Shown piece after piece: positions 57,100 to 64,000 of a stretch of DNA of 64,000 nt (position 1 is its first letter; each line of letters starts with the position of its first letter). The DNA lies in NCBI GenBank assembly GCA_016789025.1, contig JAEURC010000030.1, forward strand, positions 1 to 64,000. The letters run 5' to 3'. The notes below the pieces were generated by a model that made no database searches, was not told where the DNA came from, and saw only the letters and a list, made by a program, of their open reading frames with translations. Source of the stretch: Anaerolineales bacterium. GTDB lineage: Bacteria > Chloroflexota > Anaerolineae > Anaerolineales > Villigracilaceae. A program made the position numbers and the translations under genes.

Positions 57100-59006
57100 T
57101 CAGATATGGATGAATTTGGGATCAGTTCATCGAGCAGGGTGATGATGGCGTCGGTGTCGTTGGAGTGGCTGAGGGACGAGAGTCGCTCGATGGCTCGAGG
57201 CAGGTTCAAGTCAGCGGAGGAAGCGTCGGCATCCAAGCGGAAGATGTCGGGGTGCAGAGTCTTCGCGAGCGGGGTCCCTTCATCCCAAAGTTCTTCCGTT
57301 AATTTTTCACCCGCGCGAATGCCCGTGTATGAAATTTCGATGTCGCGATGAGGCTCGAGCCCAGAGAGTCGAATGAGGTCTTCGGCGAGATCGAGAATGC
57401 GGACAGGCTCGCCCATGTTGAGCACAAAAGTTTCGCCGCCGTTTTCCATTGACGCGGCTTGCAACACGAGATAAACGGCTTCGGGAATGGTCATGAAAAA
57501 ACGATACATTTCGGGATGCGTGATGGTGACGGGTCCGCCGCCCGCGATTTGATTTTTGAAAATCGGAATGATGGAGCCGCGACTGCCGAGGACGTTGCCG
57601 AAGCGGACAACGGAAAAGGCGTGCTGCGTATTGCGTACTTCGTATTGTGTATCACGAGCTTCGTGTTTACTTGTGTACGTGTTTACGTGTGTACTCGCAT
57701 TCAACACGATCATTTCCGCGAGGCGTTTCGTCGCGCCATAGATGGATGACGGGCGGACAGCTTTGTCGGTGGAGATGAGCACGAATCGTTCGACGTTTTG
57801 GCTGAGCGCGGCTTGGACGACGTTGCGCGTGCCGATGACGTTGTTCGTGACCGCCTCGACGATATTGACCTCCATCAACGGGACGTGTTTATGCGCGGCG
57901 GCATGGAAGACAACTTGCGGCTGATGTTGCGCGAAAATTTGCGCGAGGCGTTCCGCGTTGCGGATGTCGGCAATGACGGGCGAGAGGGAAAGAGTCGGAT
58001 AATCCTGATTCAGTTCGAGCAAAATTTCAAAGATGCTGTTCTCGCCGTGACCGAGTAAAATGAGTTCGGATGGATTGCGCCGCGCGATCTGTCTGCAAAG
58101 TTCGCGCCCAATAGAACCGCCCGCGCCCGTGACGAGGACTCTCTTGCCCTCAAGCGCTGCGCCGACGGCTTCATCATTCACGCGGACGGGTTCGCGCCGC
58201 AGGAGGTCGGTGATGTCCACTTCTCGCAGGCGGTTGACGCTGACCTTGCCTCCGATGAGTTCGTAGATGCCTGGCATCGTGCGCGAGGGGATTCCCTTCA
58301 CGCGGCAAACATCGTTGATCGCGCGGACGAGTTGCCCAGGGGCGGAGGGAATGGCGATGATAACTTCGTCTACGCGGTGCAGGTCAATTGCGGAGGAGAG
58401 ATCGTTGACCGTGCCGATGACCGTCACACCGTGGATGGAATGTTTTTGTTTGGCTGGGTCGTCATCGAGGAAGCCAACGGGAACGAGATTCAACTGCGAC
58501 GACTTTTGCAGTTCGCGCACGACCAACGCGCCAGCGTCACCCGCGCCAATGATGATGGCGCGTTTGCTTTTTCCACTTGAACGCGCGGACATGGATTGTT
58601 CGGCAAGGATGCGCAGCGCAAAACGCGAACCGCCGATGAGGACGAGCGAGAGAAGCCAGTCAATGCCTAATGCAGAACGCGGCATCCCTGGTAAGACTCG
58701 TCCCGCGCTGATGAGCAGGAGCATCACGCCTGAAACCAGCACCGAAGCGGATGTCACTGCAACGGTGATCAATCTCAGCTCGCCTGTGCTGGCGTAGATC
58801 CACAAGCGGCGATATAAGCCGAAGAAAAAATAAACGGGAATCTTGATGATCAGCGCGACGACGCTCATCAACACAACGGCGGGGAAATAGAACGGCAATT
58901 CCTCTACGTTCAGCCGCAGGGCGAAACTTCCCAACACCGAGACGATGATGAGGGCAATGTCGCCGATGAGGACGAAACGGTTGCGGATGTGGGGGGGGCG
59001 GGACAT
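57054..59006 (-). CDS. FlaA1/CapD-like NDP-sugar 4,6-dehydratase/epimerase, membrane-bound
   Basis: A 650-residue protein with about four N-terminal membrane helices (residues ~10-130), a Rossmann CoA-binding-like domain (A-I-I-I-G-A-G-D-A-G about 150-159) and a C-terminal SDR domain (V-L-V-T-G-A-G-G-S-I-G-R-E-L about 293-306; S-T-D-K-A-V...I-Y-G-A-T-K-R-L-A-E catalytic segment about 406-426). These enzymes convert UDP-HexNAc for capsule or glycan synthesis. About residues 435-463 are an octamer/heptamer-array insertion between the Y-x-x-x-K helix and V-V-R-F-G-N-V-L-G-S. The last ~16 residues and stop come from another array. Confidence 0.85.
   Translation of the reverse strand: MSRPPHIRNRFVLIGDIALIIVSVLGSFALRLNVEELPFYFPAVVLMSVVALIIKIPVYFFFGLYRRLWIYASTGELRLITVAVTSASVLVSGVMLLLISAGRVLPGMPRSALGIDWLLSLVLIGGSRFALRILAEQSMSARSSGKSKRAIIIGAGDAGALVVRELQKSSQLNLVPVGFLDDDPAKQKHSIHGVTVIGTVNDLSSAIDLHRVDEVIIAIPSAPGQLVRAINDVCRVKGIPSRTMPGIYELIGGKVSVNRLREVDITDLLRREPVRVNDEAVGAALEGKRVLVTGAGGSIGRELCRQIARRNPSELILLGHGENSIFEILLELNQDYPTLSLSPVIADIRNAERLAQIFAQHQPQVVFHAAAHKHVPLMEVNIVEAVTNNVIGTRNVVQAALSQNVERFVLISTDKAVRPSSIYGATKRLAEMIVLNASTHVNTYTSKHEARDTQYEVRNTQHAFSVVRFGNVLGSRGSIIPIFKNQIAGGGPVTITHPEMYRFFMTIPEAVYLVLQAASMENGGETFVLNMGEPVRILDLAEDLIRLSGLEPHRDIEISYTGIRAGEKLTEELWDEGTPLAKTLHPDIFRLDADASSADLNLPRAIERLSSLSHSNDTDAIITLLDELIPNSSISESKVKGQKSLLTFDL
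57619..57702. repeat. Heptamer plus octamer array inside the CapD-like gene
   Basis: GCGTGCT, GCGTATT, GCGTACT, TCGTATT, GTGTATC (period 7), then CGTGTTTA, CTTGTGTA, CGTGTTTA, CGTGTGTA (period 8). The longest in-gene array in the window, fully in frame. Confidence 0.85.
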
Positions 59007-59082
59007 GGTAATTAGTAAGTGGTAATTGAGGAGGGAGAATTGGAGAATTGGAGACTGGAGATTAGAGACTAGAGATTGGACG
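59006..59082. repeat. Long heptamer array between epimerase and CapD-like genes
   Basis: Eleven consecutive 7-mers from TGGTAAT, TAGTAAG, TGGTAAT through CTGGAGA, TTAGAGA, CTAGAGA, TTGGACG. It fills the whole 55-bp gap and supplies the last codons and stop of the epimerase gene. Confidence 0.85.
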
Positions 59083-60030
59083 GCTCGCTCCGCTCAGCGC
59101 GGAGGATTGGCGCATGGACTCAATGGTTTCTTTTAGACCTTTGGTGAGGGATGTGGTTGCAGTGAAGCCAATTATATCTTTTGCTTTTTGCGGGCTTCCG
59201 ACGGAGCGATAGATGTCGCCTGCGCGCGGGGATGCGAATTCGGTCGGCGGCGCGTTGGGGAAAAATTCATATAACACTTCGAGCAGGTCGAGCAAACGCG
59301 TTTCGATGCCTGTGCAGATGTTGAAAATTTTTCCTGCGGCGTTCGGGTGTTCGGCGGCGATCAGGTTGGCGCGGACAACATCATGGATGTTGATCAGGTC
59401 GCGCGTCTGACCGCCATCGCCGAAGATCATGACGGGCTTACCATCCAGCAATCGTTGAATGAAGATCGGAACAGCGGCGGCGTACATCGAGTCGGGTCGT
59501 TGGCGCGGACCGTAGACGTTGAAGTAGCGGAGGGCGACAACTTCAAGACCAAATTCGTCTGTGAATAATTCCGCGTACATTTCATTAATCCGTTTCGACA
59601 ACGCGTAGGGGGATTTCGGTTGAAGCGGGGTTTCTTCCACAAGTGGCAGCGCGTCGGACTCGCCGTAGACCGCCGCGCTCGATGCAAGCGCCACGCGCCT
59701 GACTCCCTCGCGTCGCGCCGATTCGAGCAGGAGATGCGTTCCGCTGACGTTGATATCGAAGCACTCTTGCGGCTCATCCATGGATTGCGGGACGGAGACG
59801 AAGGCTGCGGAGTGGAAAACAGCGTCCATGCCGCGAACAGCCTCCCCGACGCGCGAAGAGTCTCGAAGGTCGCCTTCGATGATCTCGACATCCTTTGCAA
59901 TCGCCGCGATGTTTTCGCGTTTGCCAGCGCTGAAATTATCCAACACGCGGACAGAGTCGCCGCGCGCCAGCAAAGCCTCCGCGATGTGCGAGCCGATGAA
60001 GCCCGCGCCGCCAGTGACGAGGGTTTTCAT
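59062..60030 (-). CDS. NAD-dependent NDP-sugar epimerase/dehydratase
   Basis: A 322-residue extended SDR: T-G-G-A-G-F-I-G-S-H (about residues 6-15) binds NAD, S-S-A-A-V-Y-G-E and Y-A-L-S-K-R (about 116-123 and 141-146) form the catalytic S/Y/K set, and R-Y-F-N-V-Y-G-P-R follows. It resembles UDP-glucose/UDP-GlcNAc 4-epimerases. It supplies sugar nucleotides for the polymer made by this operon. It starts 1 bp after the sugar transferase stop. Its C-terminal R-P-I-S-S-L is repeat-encoded. Confidence 0.88.
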   Translation of the reverse strand: MKTLVTGGAGFIGSHIAEALLARGDSVRVLDNFSAGKRENIAAIAKDVEIIEGDLRDSSRVGEAVRGMDAVFHSAAFVSVPQSMDEPQECFDINVSGTHLLLESARREGVRRVALASSAAVYGESDALPLVEETPLQPKSPYALSKRINEMYAELFTDEFGLEVVALRYFNVYGPRQRPDSMYAAAVPIFIQRLLDGKPVMIFGDGGQTRDLINIHDVVRANLIAAEHPNAAGKIFNICTGIETRLLDLLEVLYEFFPNAPPTEFASPRAGDIYRSVGSPQKAKDIIGFTATTSLTKGLKETIESMRQSSALSGASRPISSL

Positions 60031-61506
60031 TTATTGTCCTGTGCGCCTGAGCATTGTGCCGATCGTGCGGAGGATGATCTGGAAGTCCATGGCAAAGGTG
60101 CGATGTTTGATGTAATAAAGATCATATTCAAGTTTGACCGCCATCTCTTTGACGCTGGCGTAATAACCGTAGTTGATCTGCGCCCAGCCCGAAACGCCGG
60201 GCTTGACGAGCAATCGCGCTCGATAAAACGGGACTTGCTTTTGAAACGCGGCAACGAGCTCGGGGCGTTCGGCGCGCGGACCGACGAGACTCATGTCGCC
60301 GCGCAAGACGTTCCAGAATTGCGGAAATTCATCGAGCCGCGTCTTGCGCAAAAAATCTCCGACGCGCGTGACTCGCGGATCGTTCTTCTCGGCGAGTTTT
60401 GCTTCACCCTGTTGTTCCGCATCCTGACGCATCGAACGGAATTTGTAGATCGTAAAACGACGCGCGCCTTTACCCAAGCGAGTCTGTTTATAGGTGATAG
60501 GAAACCCGCTATCAAGAACGATGGCAAGGGCAACAAACGGGAACAATAAGAGCAGGAATACGATTCCCACCAACCCTCCCGCAACATCGAGTGCGCGTTT
60601 GGTCAATTCGTACATGCCGCCCACCCGCACCTCGTCTACGAAAGAACGTATGATCCAATCTGACTCGAGGTGATGGATAGGAAGCCGCCCGGTCATCTCT
60701 TCATAGAGGATGGGCATACGCGTCACTTCGACGCCTTTTTCCTGAGCGTCTAAAATGGCTTGAAAAGTCTTCCCTTGTATCTCGCCATTAATTGCAACAA
60801 CAAGGTCCGTAACCTGGTGTTCATCAATCAGGGTAAGCAATCGATCGCTGGAGCCAAGGACCTTCGAACCGTGAAATGATTTTCTGACCTTCTGGTTATC
60901 GTCGTCCACAAAACCCACGAGGTTGAACGAGCGCGTACCCAGCGTCTCGTATAATTGGGCAAGGGTCTTCCCCGCCTGCCCAGCGCCGATGATGAGCATA
61001 CGGCGCAACTGCCCCGTCCGTTTGTAGATGCGGATGAAGATCATGCGCCAGGTAAGGGTAAGGAGCGAAGCGAAGATGAGGTACGCGCCTACGCCGACGC
61101 GCGGCAGGTTGGTTGGGTCTTGGGTAAACACAAAGACGAACGAGTACAACGCCAGCGCAATGAACGCGGCAATCGCAATGCCGCGCGTTGTTTTGCGCCC
61201 GCTCCCCGCAATGGACGGCTCGTATAAATCCACCAGCAAAAGAATCCATAAGATGGGCAGAAGATAAAACCAAAACGGGACTTCGATATCCACCCTCGTA
61301 TTGAGAATTACGATGATCCGCGGTTCTGGGATCGGAGGTTTTTCAGCCAGCAATGCCTGATATTGAACGTTATAGTTGTACGCCCGCCAAACCGACAATG
61401 CGGCAAACACGGAAACGATCGACAACACGAGGTCGCCCAGAAACAACAGGGTGCGATGCTCGCTGGGACGCAACCTCAATGGAGTGGTGCGAAGATTTTC
61501 AGCCAT
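60031..61506 (-). CDS. Undecaprenyl-phosphate sugar phosphotransferase (WbaP/WcaJ-like)
   Basis: A 491-residue polyprenyl glycosylphosphotransferase. Four N-terminal membrane helices, a Rossmann-like central domain (L-I-I-G-A-G-Q-A-G about 170-178), a fifth helix and the catalytic domain: K-R-A-L-D-V (about 304-309), Y-K-F-R-S-M-R (about 356-362), [10 protein letters not shown] and [10 protein letters not shown] (about 404-413). It starts glycan assembly by moving a hexose-1-phosphate onto undecaprenyl phosphate. Its start overlaps the GT2 stop by 8 bp. Confidence 0.9.
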   Translation of the reverse strand: MAENLRTTPLRLRPSEHRTLLFLGDLVLSIVSVFAALSVWRAYNYNVQYQALLAEKPPIPEPRIIVILNTRVDIEVPFWFYLLPILWILLLVDLYEPSIAGSGRKTTRGIAIAAFIALALYSFVFVFTQDPTNLPRVGVGAYLIFASLLTLTWRMIFIRIYKRTGQLRRMLIIGAGQAGKTLAQLYETLGTRSFNLVGFVDDDNQKVRKSFHGSKVLGSSDRLLTLIDEHQVTDLVVAINGEIQGKTFQAILDAQEKGVEVTRMPILYEEMTGRLPIHHLESDWIIRSFVDEVRVGGMYELTKRALDVAGGLVGIVFLLLLFPFVALAIVLDSGFPITYKQTRLGKGARRFTIYKFRSMRQDAEQQGEAKLAEKNDPRVTRVGDFLRKTRLDEFPQFWNVLRGDMSLVGPRAERPELVAAFQKQVPFYRARLLVKPGVSGWAQINYGYYASVKEMAVKLEYDLYYIKHRTFAMDFQIILRTIGTMLRRTGQ

Positions 61507-62500
61507 TCTTTCTCAAACCAGAGGCGAGCATGCTCCACAACAACCCACTACCCCATGAAATGTGCATGACAGGAATTGCCAACGGCAACCCCAAACTTAA
61601 AAAATTCTTTTTCAACCGCAACCTTGCTTGAAGTCCTGCCAGCAGGCAGATGAAGACATAGAGGAGAATTTCGCCGCCCAAAAGATATTTCACCAACGGG
61701 AAGAATATCGACAACAGTCCCAACCCTGCCAGACTCAAGACAAACAACGGAGGCAGAGCCTGCCTCCAACGAAGAGTGTTAGGATATCTGCGCAACATTC
61801 GCCACTTCCAATATCCATAACGCCAGTATTGCCGCGCCAGTTCCAAGAAGGTTGCGCGCGCAAAATAAACCGAACGGATGGACGGATCGAGCCAGATTCT
61901 ACCACCCGCCTCCCGCACGCGCGCGTTGAACTCATAGTCTTCGTTGGTGAGCAAAGTTTCGTCGAACATTCCCACTGATTCGATCAACGTCCGTTTGAAC
62001 GCGCCAAACGGCACCGTGTCCACCTCTGCGGCTTGTTTCGCGTGACGATACAACGCGTCGCCCACACCCAGCGGATGCGCCGCCGCAACCGCGATGGATT
62101 CGGCGATCCACGTTTTCGCGCCCGCACGAATCTCCCACACGCCGCCCACGTTATCTCCGCGTTTCGCTTCGAGCGCCGTCACACAATTTTCCACATAATC
62201 GGGATACGGTTTCGAGTGCGCGTCCAGCCGAACAATAATTTCGCCCCGCGACGCTTCGATGGCGCGGTTCACCGCCGAGGGGATTGTGCGTTTCACATTA
62301 TCCACCACGCGCACATCCAGATCGGAAAATTCCCTCTGAAACGCGGCGATCACTTCGCGCGTGCTGTCGGTCGAAAAACCGTCTGAAATAATCACTTCCA
62401 TTTTGGAACGCGGAAATGTTTGCTCACGCAGGGCTTCAAGCAAGAGTCGAATGGTGGACTGCTCGTTGTAACAAGGAATAACGATGGAGACTTTTGGCAT
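61499..62500 (-). CDS. Family 2 glycosyltransferase (ExoA-like)
   Basis: A 333-residue GT2: S-I-V-I-P-C-Y-N-E (about residues 5-13), D-G-F-S-T-D-S-T (about 41-48), V-R-L-D-A-H-S (the D-x-H metal site, about 91-97) and T-N-E-D-Y-E-F (about 171-177). Two to three C-terminal membrane helices as in ExoA-type enzymes of exopolysaccharide synthesis. It adds a sugar to the lipid-linked oligosaccharide at the inner face of the membrane. Adjacent to the kinase gene (1-bp gap) in the same operon. Confidence 0.88.
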   Translation of the reverse strand: MPKVSIVIPCYNEQSTIRLLLEALREQTFPRSKMEVIISDGFSTDSTREVIAAFQREFSDLDVRVVDNVKRTIPSAVNRAIEASRGEIIVRLDAHSKPYPDYVENCVTALEAKRGDNVGGVWEIRAGAKTWIAESIAVAAAHPLGVGDALYRHAKQAAEVDTVPFGAFKRTLIESVGMFDETLLTNEDYEFNARVREAGGRIWLDPSIRSVYFARATFLELARQYWRYGYWKWRMLRRYPNTLRWRQALPPLFVLSLAGLGLLSIFFPLVKYLLGGEILLYVFICLLAGLQARLRLKKNFLSLGLPLAIPVMHISWGSGLLWSMLASGLRKNG

Positions 62501-62501
62501 T

Positions 62502-63875
62502 TTATTTTCGCGCTAGCGGCAGGCGGATCGTGAACGTCGTCCCATGCCCCGCCGAACTTCGGACGCCAATTTTACCACCATGCGCCTGCACGATCTCGCG
62601 CGCAATTGCCAGACCCAACCCTGCGCCATGACTCTCATTCCGCGCGCGGGATGGGTCAACCTGATAGAACCGATCGAACAAGCGCGGCAACGCTTCACTC
62701 TCGACACCGACGCCTGAATCAGTCACCTCGAACTCCAGCCACCCCCCAGCAAACTTTGCAGACAATGTAACCTGCCCATTCGCGGGCGTGAACTTCAACG
62801 CGTTGTCAACGAGATTCGTAAACACCTGCGCCAGTCTATCGCCATCGCCAAGAAGCGCGGGCAAATCGTCAGGTACATCCACTCGTAAATTCACATTCAC
62901 TTTTTGCGCCTGCAACGAAAACTTTTCGGCAATGCCGCGCAGCAACGCCCCCACATCCACTGCGGAGATGTTGAGGTCAGCCGTGCCAGCTTCCAGTCGG
63001 GCAAGATCAAGCAAGTCCAATGCCATGCGGTGCATCCGCCCGGCTTCGTCATAGATGATTTGCGCGGCTTGCTTGCGCGCATCGGGCGAATCGGCAGTGT
63101 TATCGAGGATGGCTTGGGCAAATCCCTGAATGGACGTGAGCGGCGTCTTCAACTCGTGCGAAACGTTCGCCACAAAATCGCGCTGGGATTTTTGGCTGTC
63201 GTTCACGCGTCGAATCATCGAGTTGAACGCTTGAGTCAACTCTTGCACTTCGCGCGGTCCATGCGACAAAACAGATTCCGCATCCGCGCTCTGCGGGTAA
63301 TTTCTGGCGGCGATGACAACCTGCTGTAACGGGTCTGCCACCGAGCGCGAGATAATAAACGCCAGCACGAGCGAGAGTAACAGGGCGATGAAGCCGCCCT
63401 GCAAGATCGGAGTCAACAGTTCGTCGGCAAAGATATTCAAGAATTTTGTCGCAGGTCGAGGCGCGGCGACAATGATCATGTTCCCATTGGGTAAGCGAGA
63501 TTTGGTCTGCAACCACTTCCCGCCTTGCACATCGGTGACAAATTGCGAGTTTCGGTTCACAAAGGTGTTGCGCGGAAATGGAATGGCAGGCTGTTCGGGA
63601 TTCGAATCGAAGATGACCGCCTCGGTCAAATCGAAGATGAGGATGCGAGCGTTGTGCGCTTCGGCAATCTCGCGCAGCTTGGCTGTATCTTGCAACAGTT
63701 CGCGCGGGTTCGTTGAGAGCTGGGTTTGCGCGTTCCGTAATCGTTGCAGGGTCTCGCGATACAGGATCGGGTTGCGAAGCAAATAGACAAACAAAACAAC
63801 AATCACCGCCAGTAATGCAACGGTGATTACGAGGGCATAACTCAGCCAGAGGCGTGAACGGAGCGAGGTGAACAT
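62502..63875 (-). CDS. Membrane sensor histidine kinase with HAMP
   Basis: A 457-residue two-helix sensor kinase: helix about 11-33, an outer sensing domain (about 34-155), second helix about 160-178, HAMP, HisKA with V-A-N-V-S-H-E-L-K-T-P (phospho-acceptor H240) and an ATPase domain (L-V-D-N-A-L-K-F-T-P, D-S-G-V-G-V, G-A-G-L-G-L-A-I). It resembles PhoR/BaeS-type kinases. First visible gene of the polysaccharide operon, so it may tune surface polymer synthesis. The response regulator, if any, lies upstream beyond the window. Confidence 0.9.
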   Translation of the reverse strand: MFTSLRSRLWLSYALVITVALLAVIVVLFVYLLRNPILYRETLQRLRNAQTQLSTNPRELLQDTAKLREIAEAHNARILIFDLTEAVIFDSNPEQPAIPFPRNTFVNRNSQFVTDVQGGKWLQTKSRLPNGNMIIVAAPRPATKFLNIFADELLTPILQGGFIALLLSLVLAFIISRSVADPLQQVVIAARNYPQSADAESVLSHGPREVQELTQAFNSMIRRVNDSQKSQRDFVANVSHELKTPLTSIQGFAQAILDNTADSPDARKQAAQIIYDEAGRMHRMALDLLDLARLEAGTADLNISAVDVGALLRGIAEKFSLQAQKVNVNLRVDVPDDLPALLGDGDRLAQVFTNLVDNALKFTPANGQVTLSAKFAGGWLEFEVTDSGVGVESEALPRLFDRFYQVDPSRARNESHGAGLGLAIAREIVQAHGGKIGVRSSAGHGTTFTIRLPLARK

Positions 63876-63934
63876 TCTAAGGAAACGACTTGCAGATTAT
63901 TTTTTGCAACCCCGCGAAATCCGCGAAGGATTCG

Positions 63935-64000
63935 TCAGGCTTGCGGATTCGATTTTCGATGTTCCCGCAATTTCTCGCGGAGTTTGAGGAGCGTCTCTTG
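63935..64000 (-). CDS. Possible C-terminal end of an upstream gene (partial)
   Basis: On the minus strand one frame reads a helical, Lys/Arg/Glu/Leu-rich tail (L-L-K-L-R-E-K-L-R-E-H-R-K) ending at a TGA at 63935-63937. Too short to identify. A second minus-strand frame stays open to a TAG 2 bp before the kinase start and cannot be excluded. A nonamer-like CGCGAAATC/CGCGAAGGA pair lies at 63913-63930. Confidence 0.3.
   Translation of the reverse strand, partial: QETLLKLREKLREHRKSNPQA

Overview
The window looks like a chromosome segment from an uncultured filamentous or biofilm-forming Chloroflexota (Anaerolineae-like) bacterium. This is inferred from gene content and gene style: moderately GC-rich coding, many lipoproteins with threonine/proline-rich stalks, xanthine-dehydrogenase-family molybdo-enzymes, FemAB-like enzymes next to exopolysaccharide genes, and dispersed short hairpin repeats. 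No rRNA is present; one tRNA-Leu(GAG) is.

Layout. 1-3.6 kb: 3' end of a large Ig/HYR-repeat surface protein and a small lipoprotein. 3.6-7.5 kb: MFS transporter, GNAT acetyltransferase, MTA/SAH-nucleosidase-like enzyme, DUF4380-like protein and PaaI-type thioesterase. 7.6-10.8 kb: ECF sigma factor with a very large LysM-bearing anti-sigma-like membrane protein. 10.8-21.2 kb: a molybdenum hydroxylase locus (FAD subunit, fused FeS/Mo subunit, XdhC) broken up by two nucleotidyltransferase (AbiEii-type) toxin-antitoxin-like pairs, a CcrM-like DNA methyltransferase, MazG, a DUF433/DUF5615 toxin-antitoxin pair and a CBS-type family II pyrophosphatase. 21.3-25 kb: SPFH protein with a C-terminal helix-turn-helix, bifunctional NAD(P)H-hydrate repair enzyme, PPOX-fold protein. 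25-28.5 kb: amino-acid ABC transporter plus a dimethylargininase-like enzyme. 28.6-45.5 kb: PAS sensor kinase, tRNA-Leu, plsX, membrane proteins, exonuclease-DinG helicase, an AT-rich DUF4268 gene, YkgJ, LMW-phosphatase-like protein, MFS, M20 peptidase, CBS-ACT protein, RsuA/RluB pseudouridine synthase, lipoprotein. 45.8-53.7 kb: double amidase, dienelactone hydrolase, TMEM175-like channel, lipoprotein and small orphan genes. 53.7-64 kb, minus strand: PLP-dependent desulfhydrase, then one long operon of histidine kinase, GT2, undecaprenyl-phosphate sugar transferase, NDP-sugar epimerase, FlaA1/CapD-like protein and two FemAB-like transferases (cell-surface polysaccharide and envelope assembly).

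The most unusual signal is a class of short, degenerate, strictly phased tandem arrays with a period of 7, 8 or 9 nt. Many are arranged as inverted arms. They occur at about 20 loci, between genes and also in frame inside genes. They build the linker of the fused molybdo-enzyme, supply stop codons and C-termini, and are densest in the polysaccharide/FemAB operon. They resemble, in period only, the heptameric STRR repeats known from cyanobacteria. A second notable point is that the fused molybdo-enzyme has lost all four cysteines of one of its two [2Fe-2S] sites while keeping the other.
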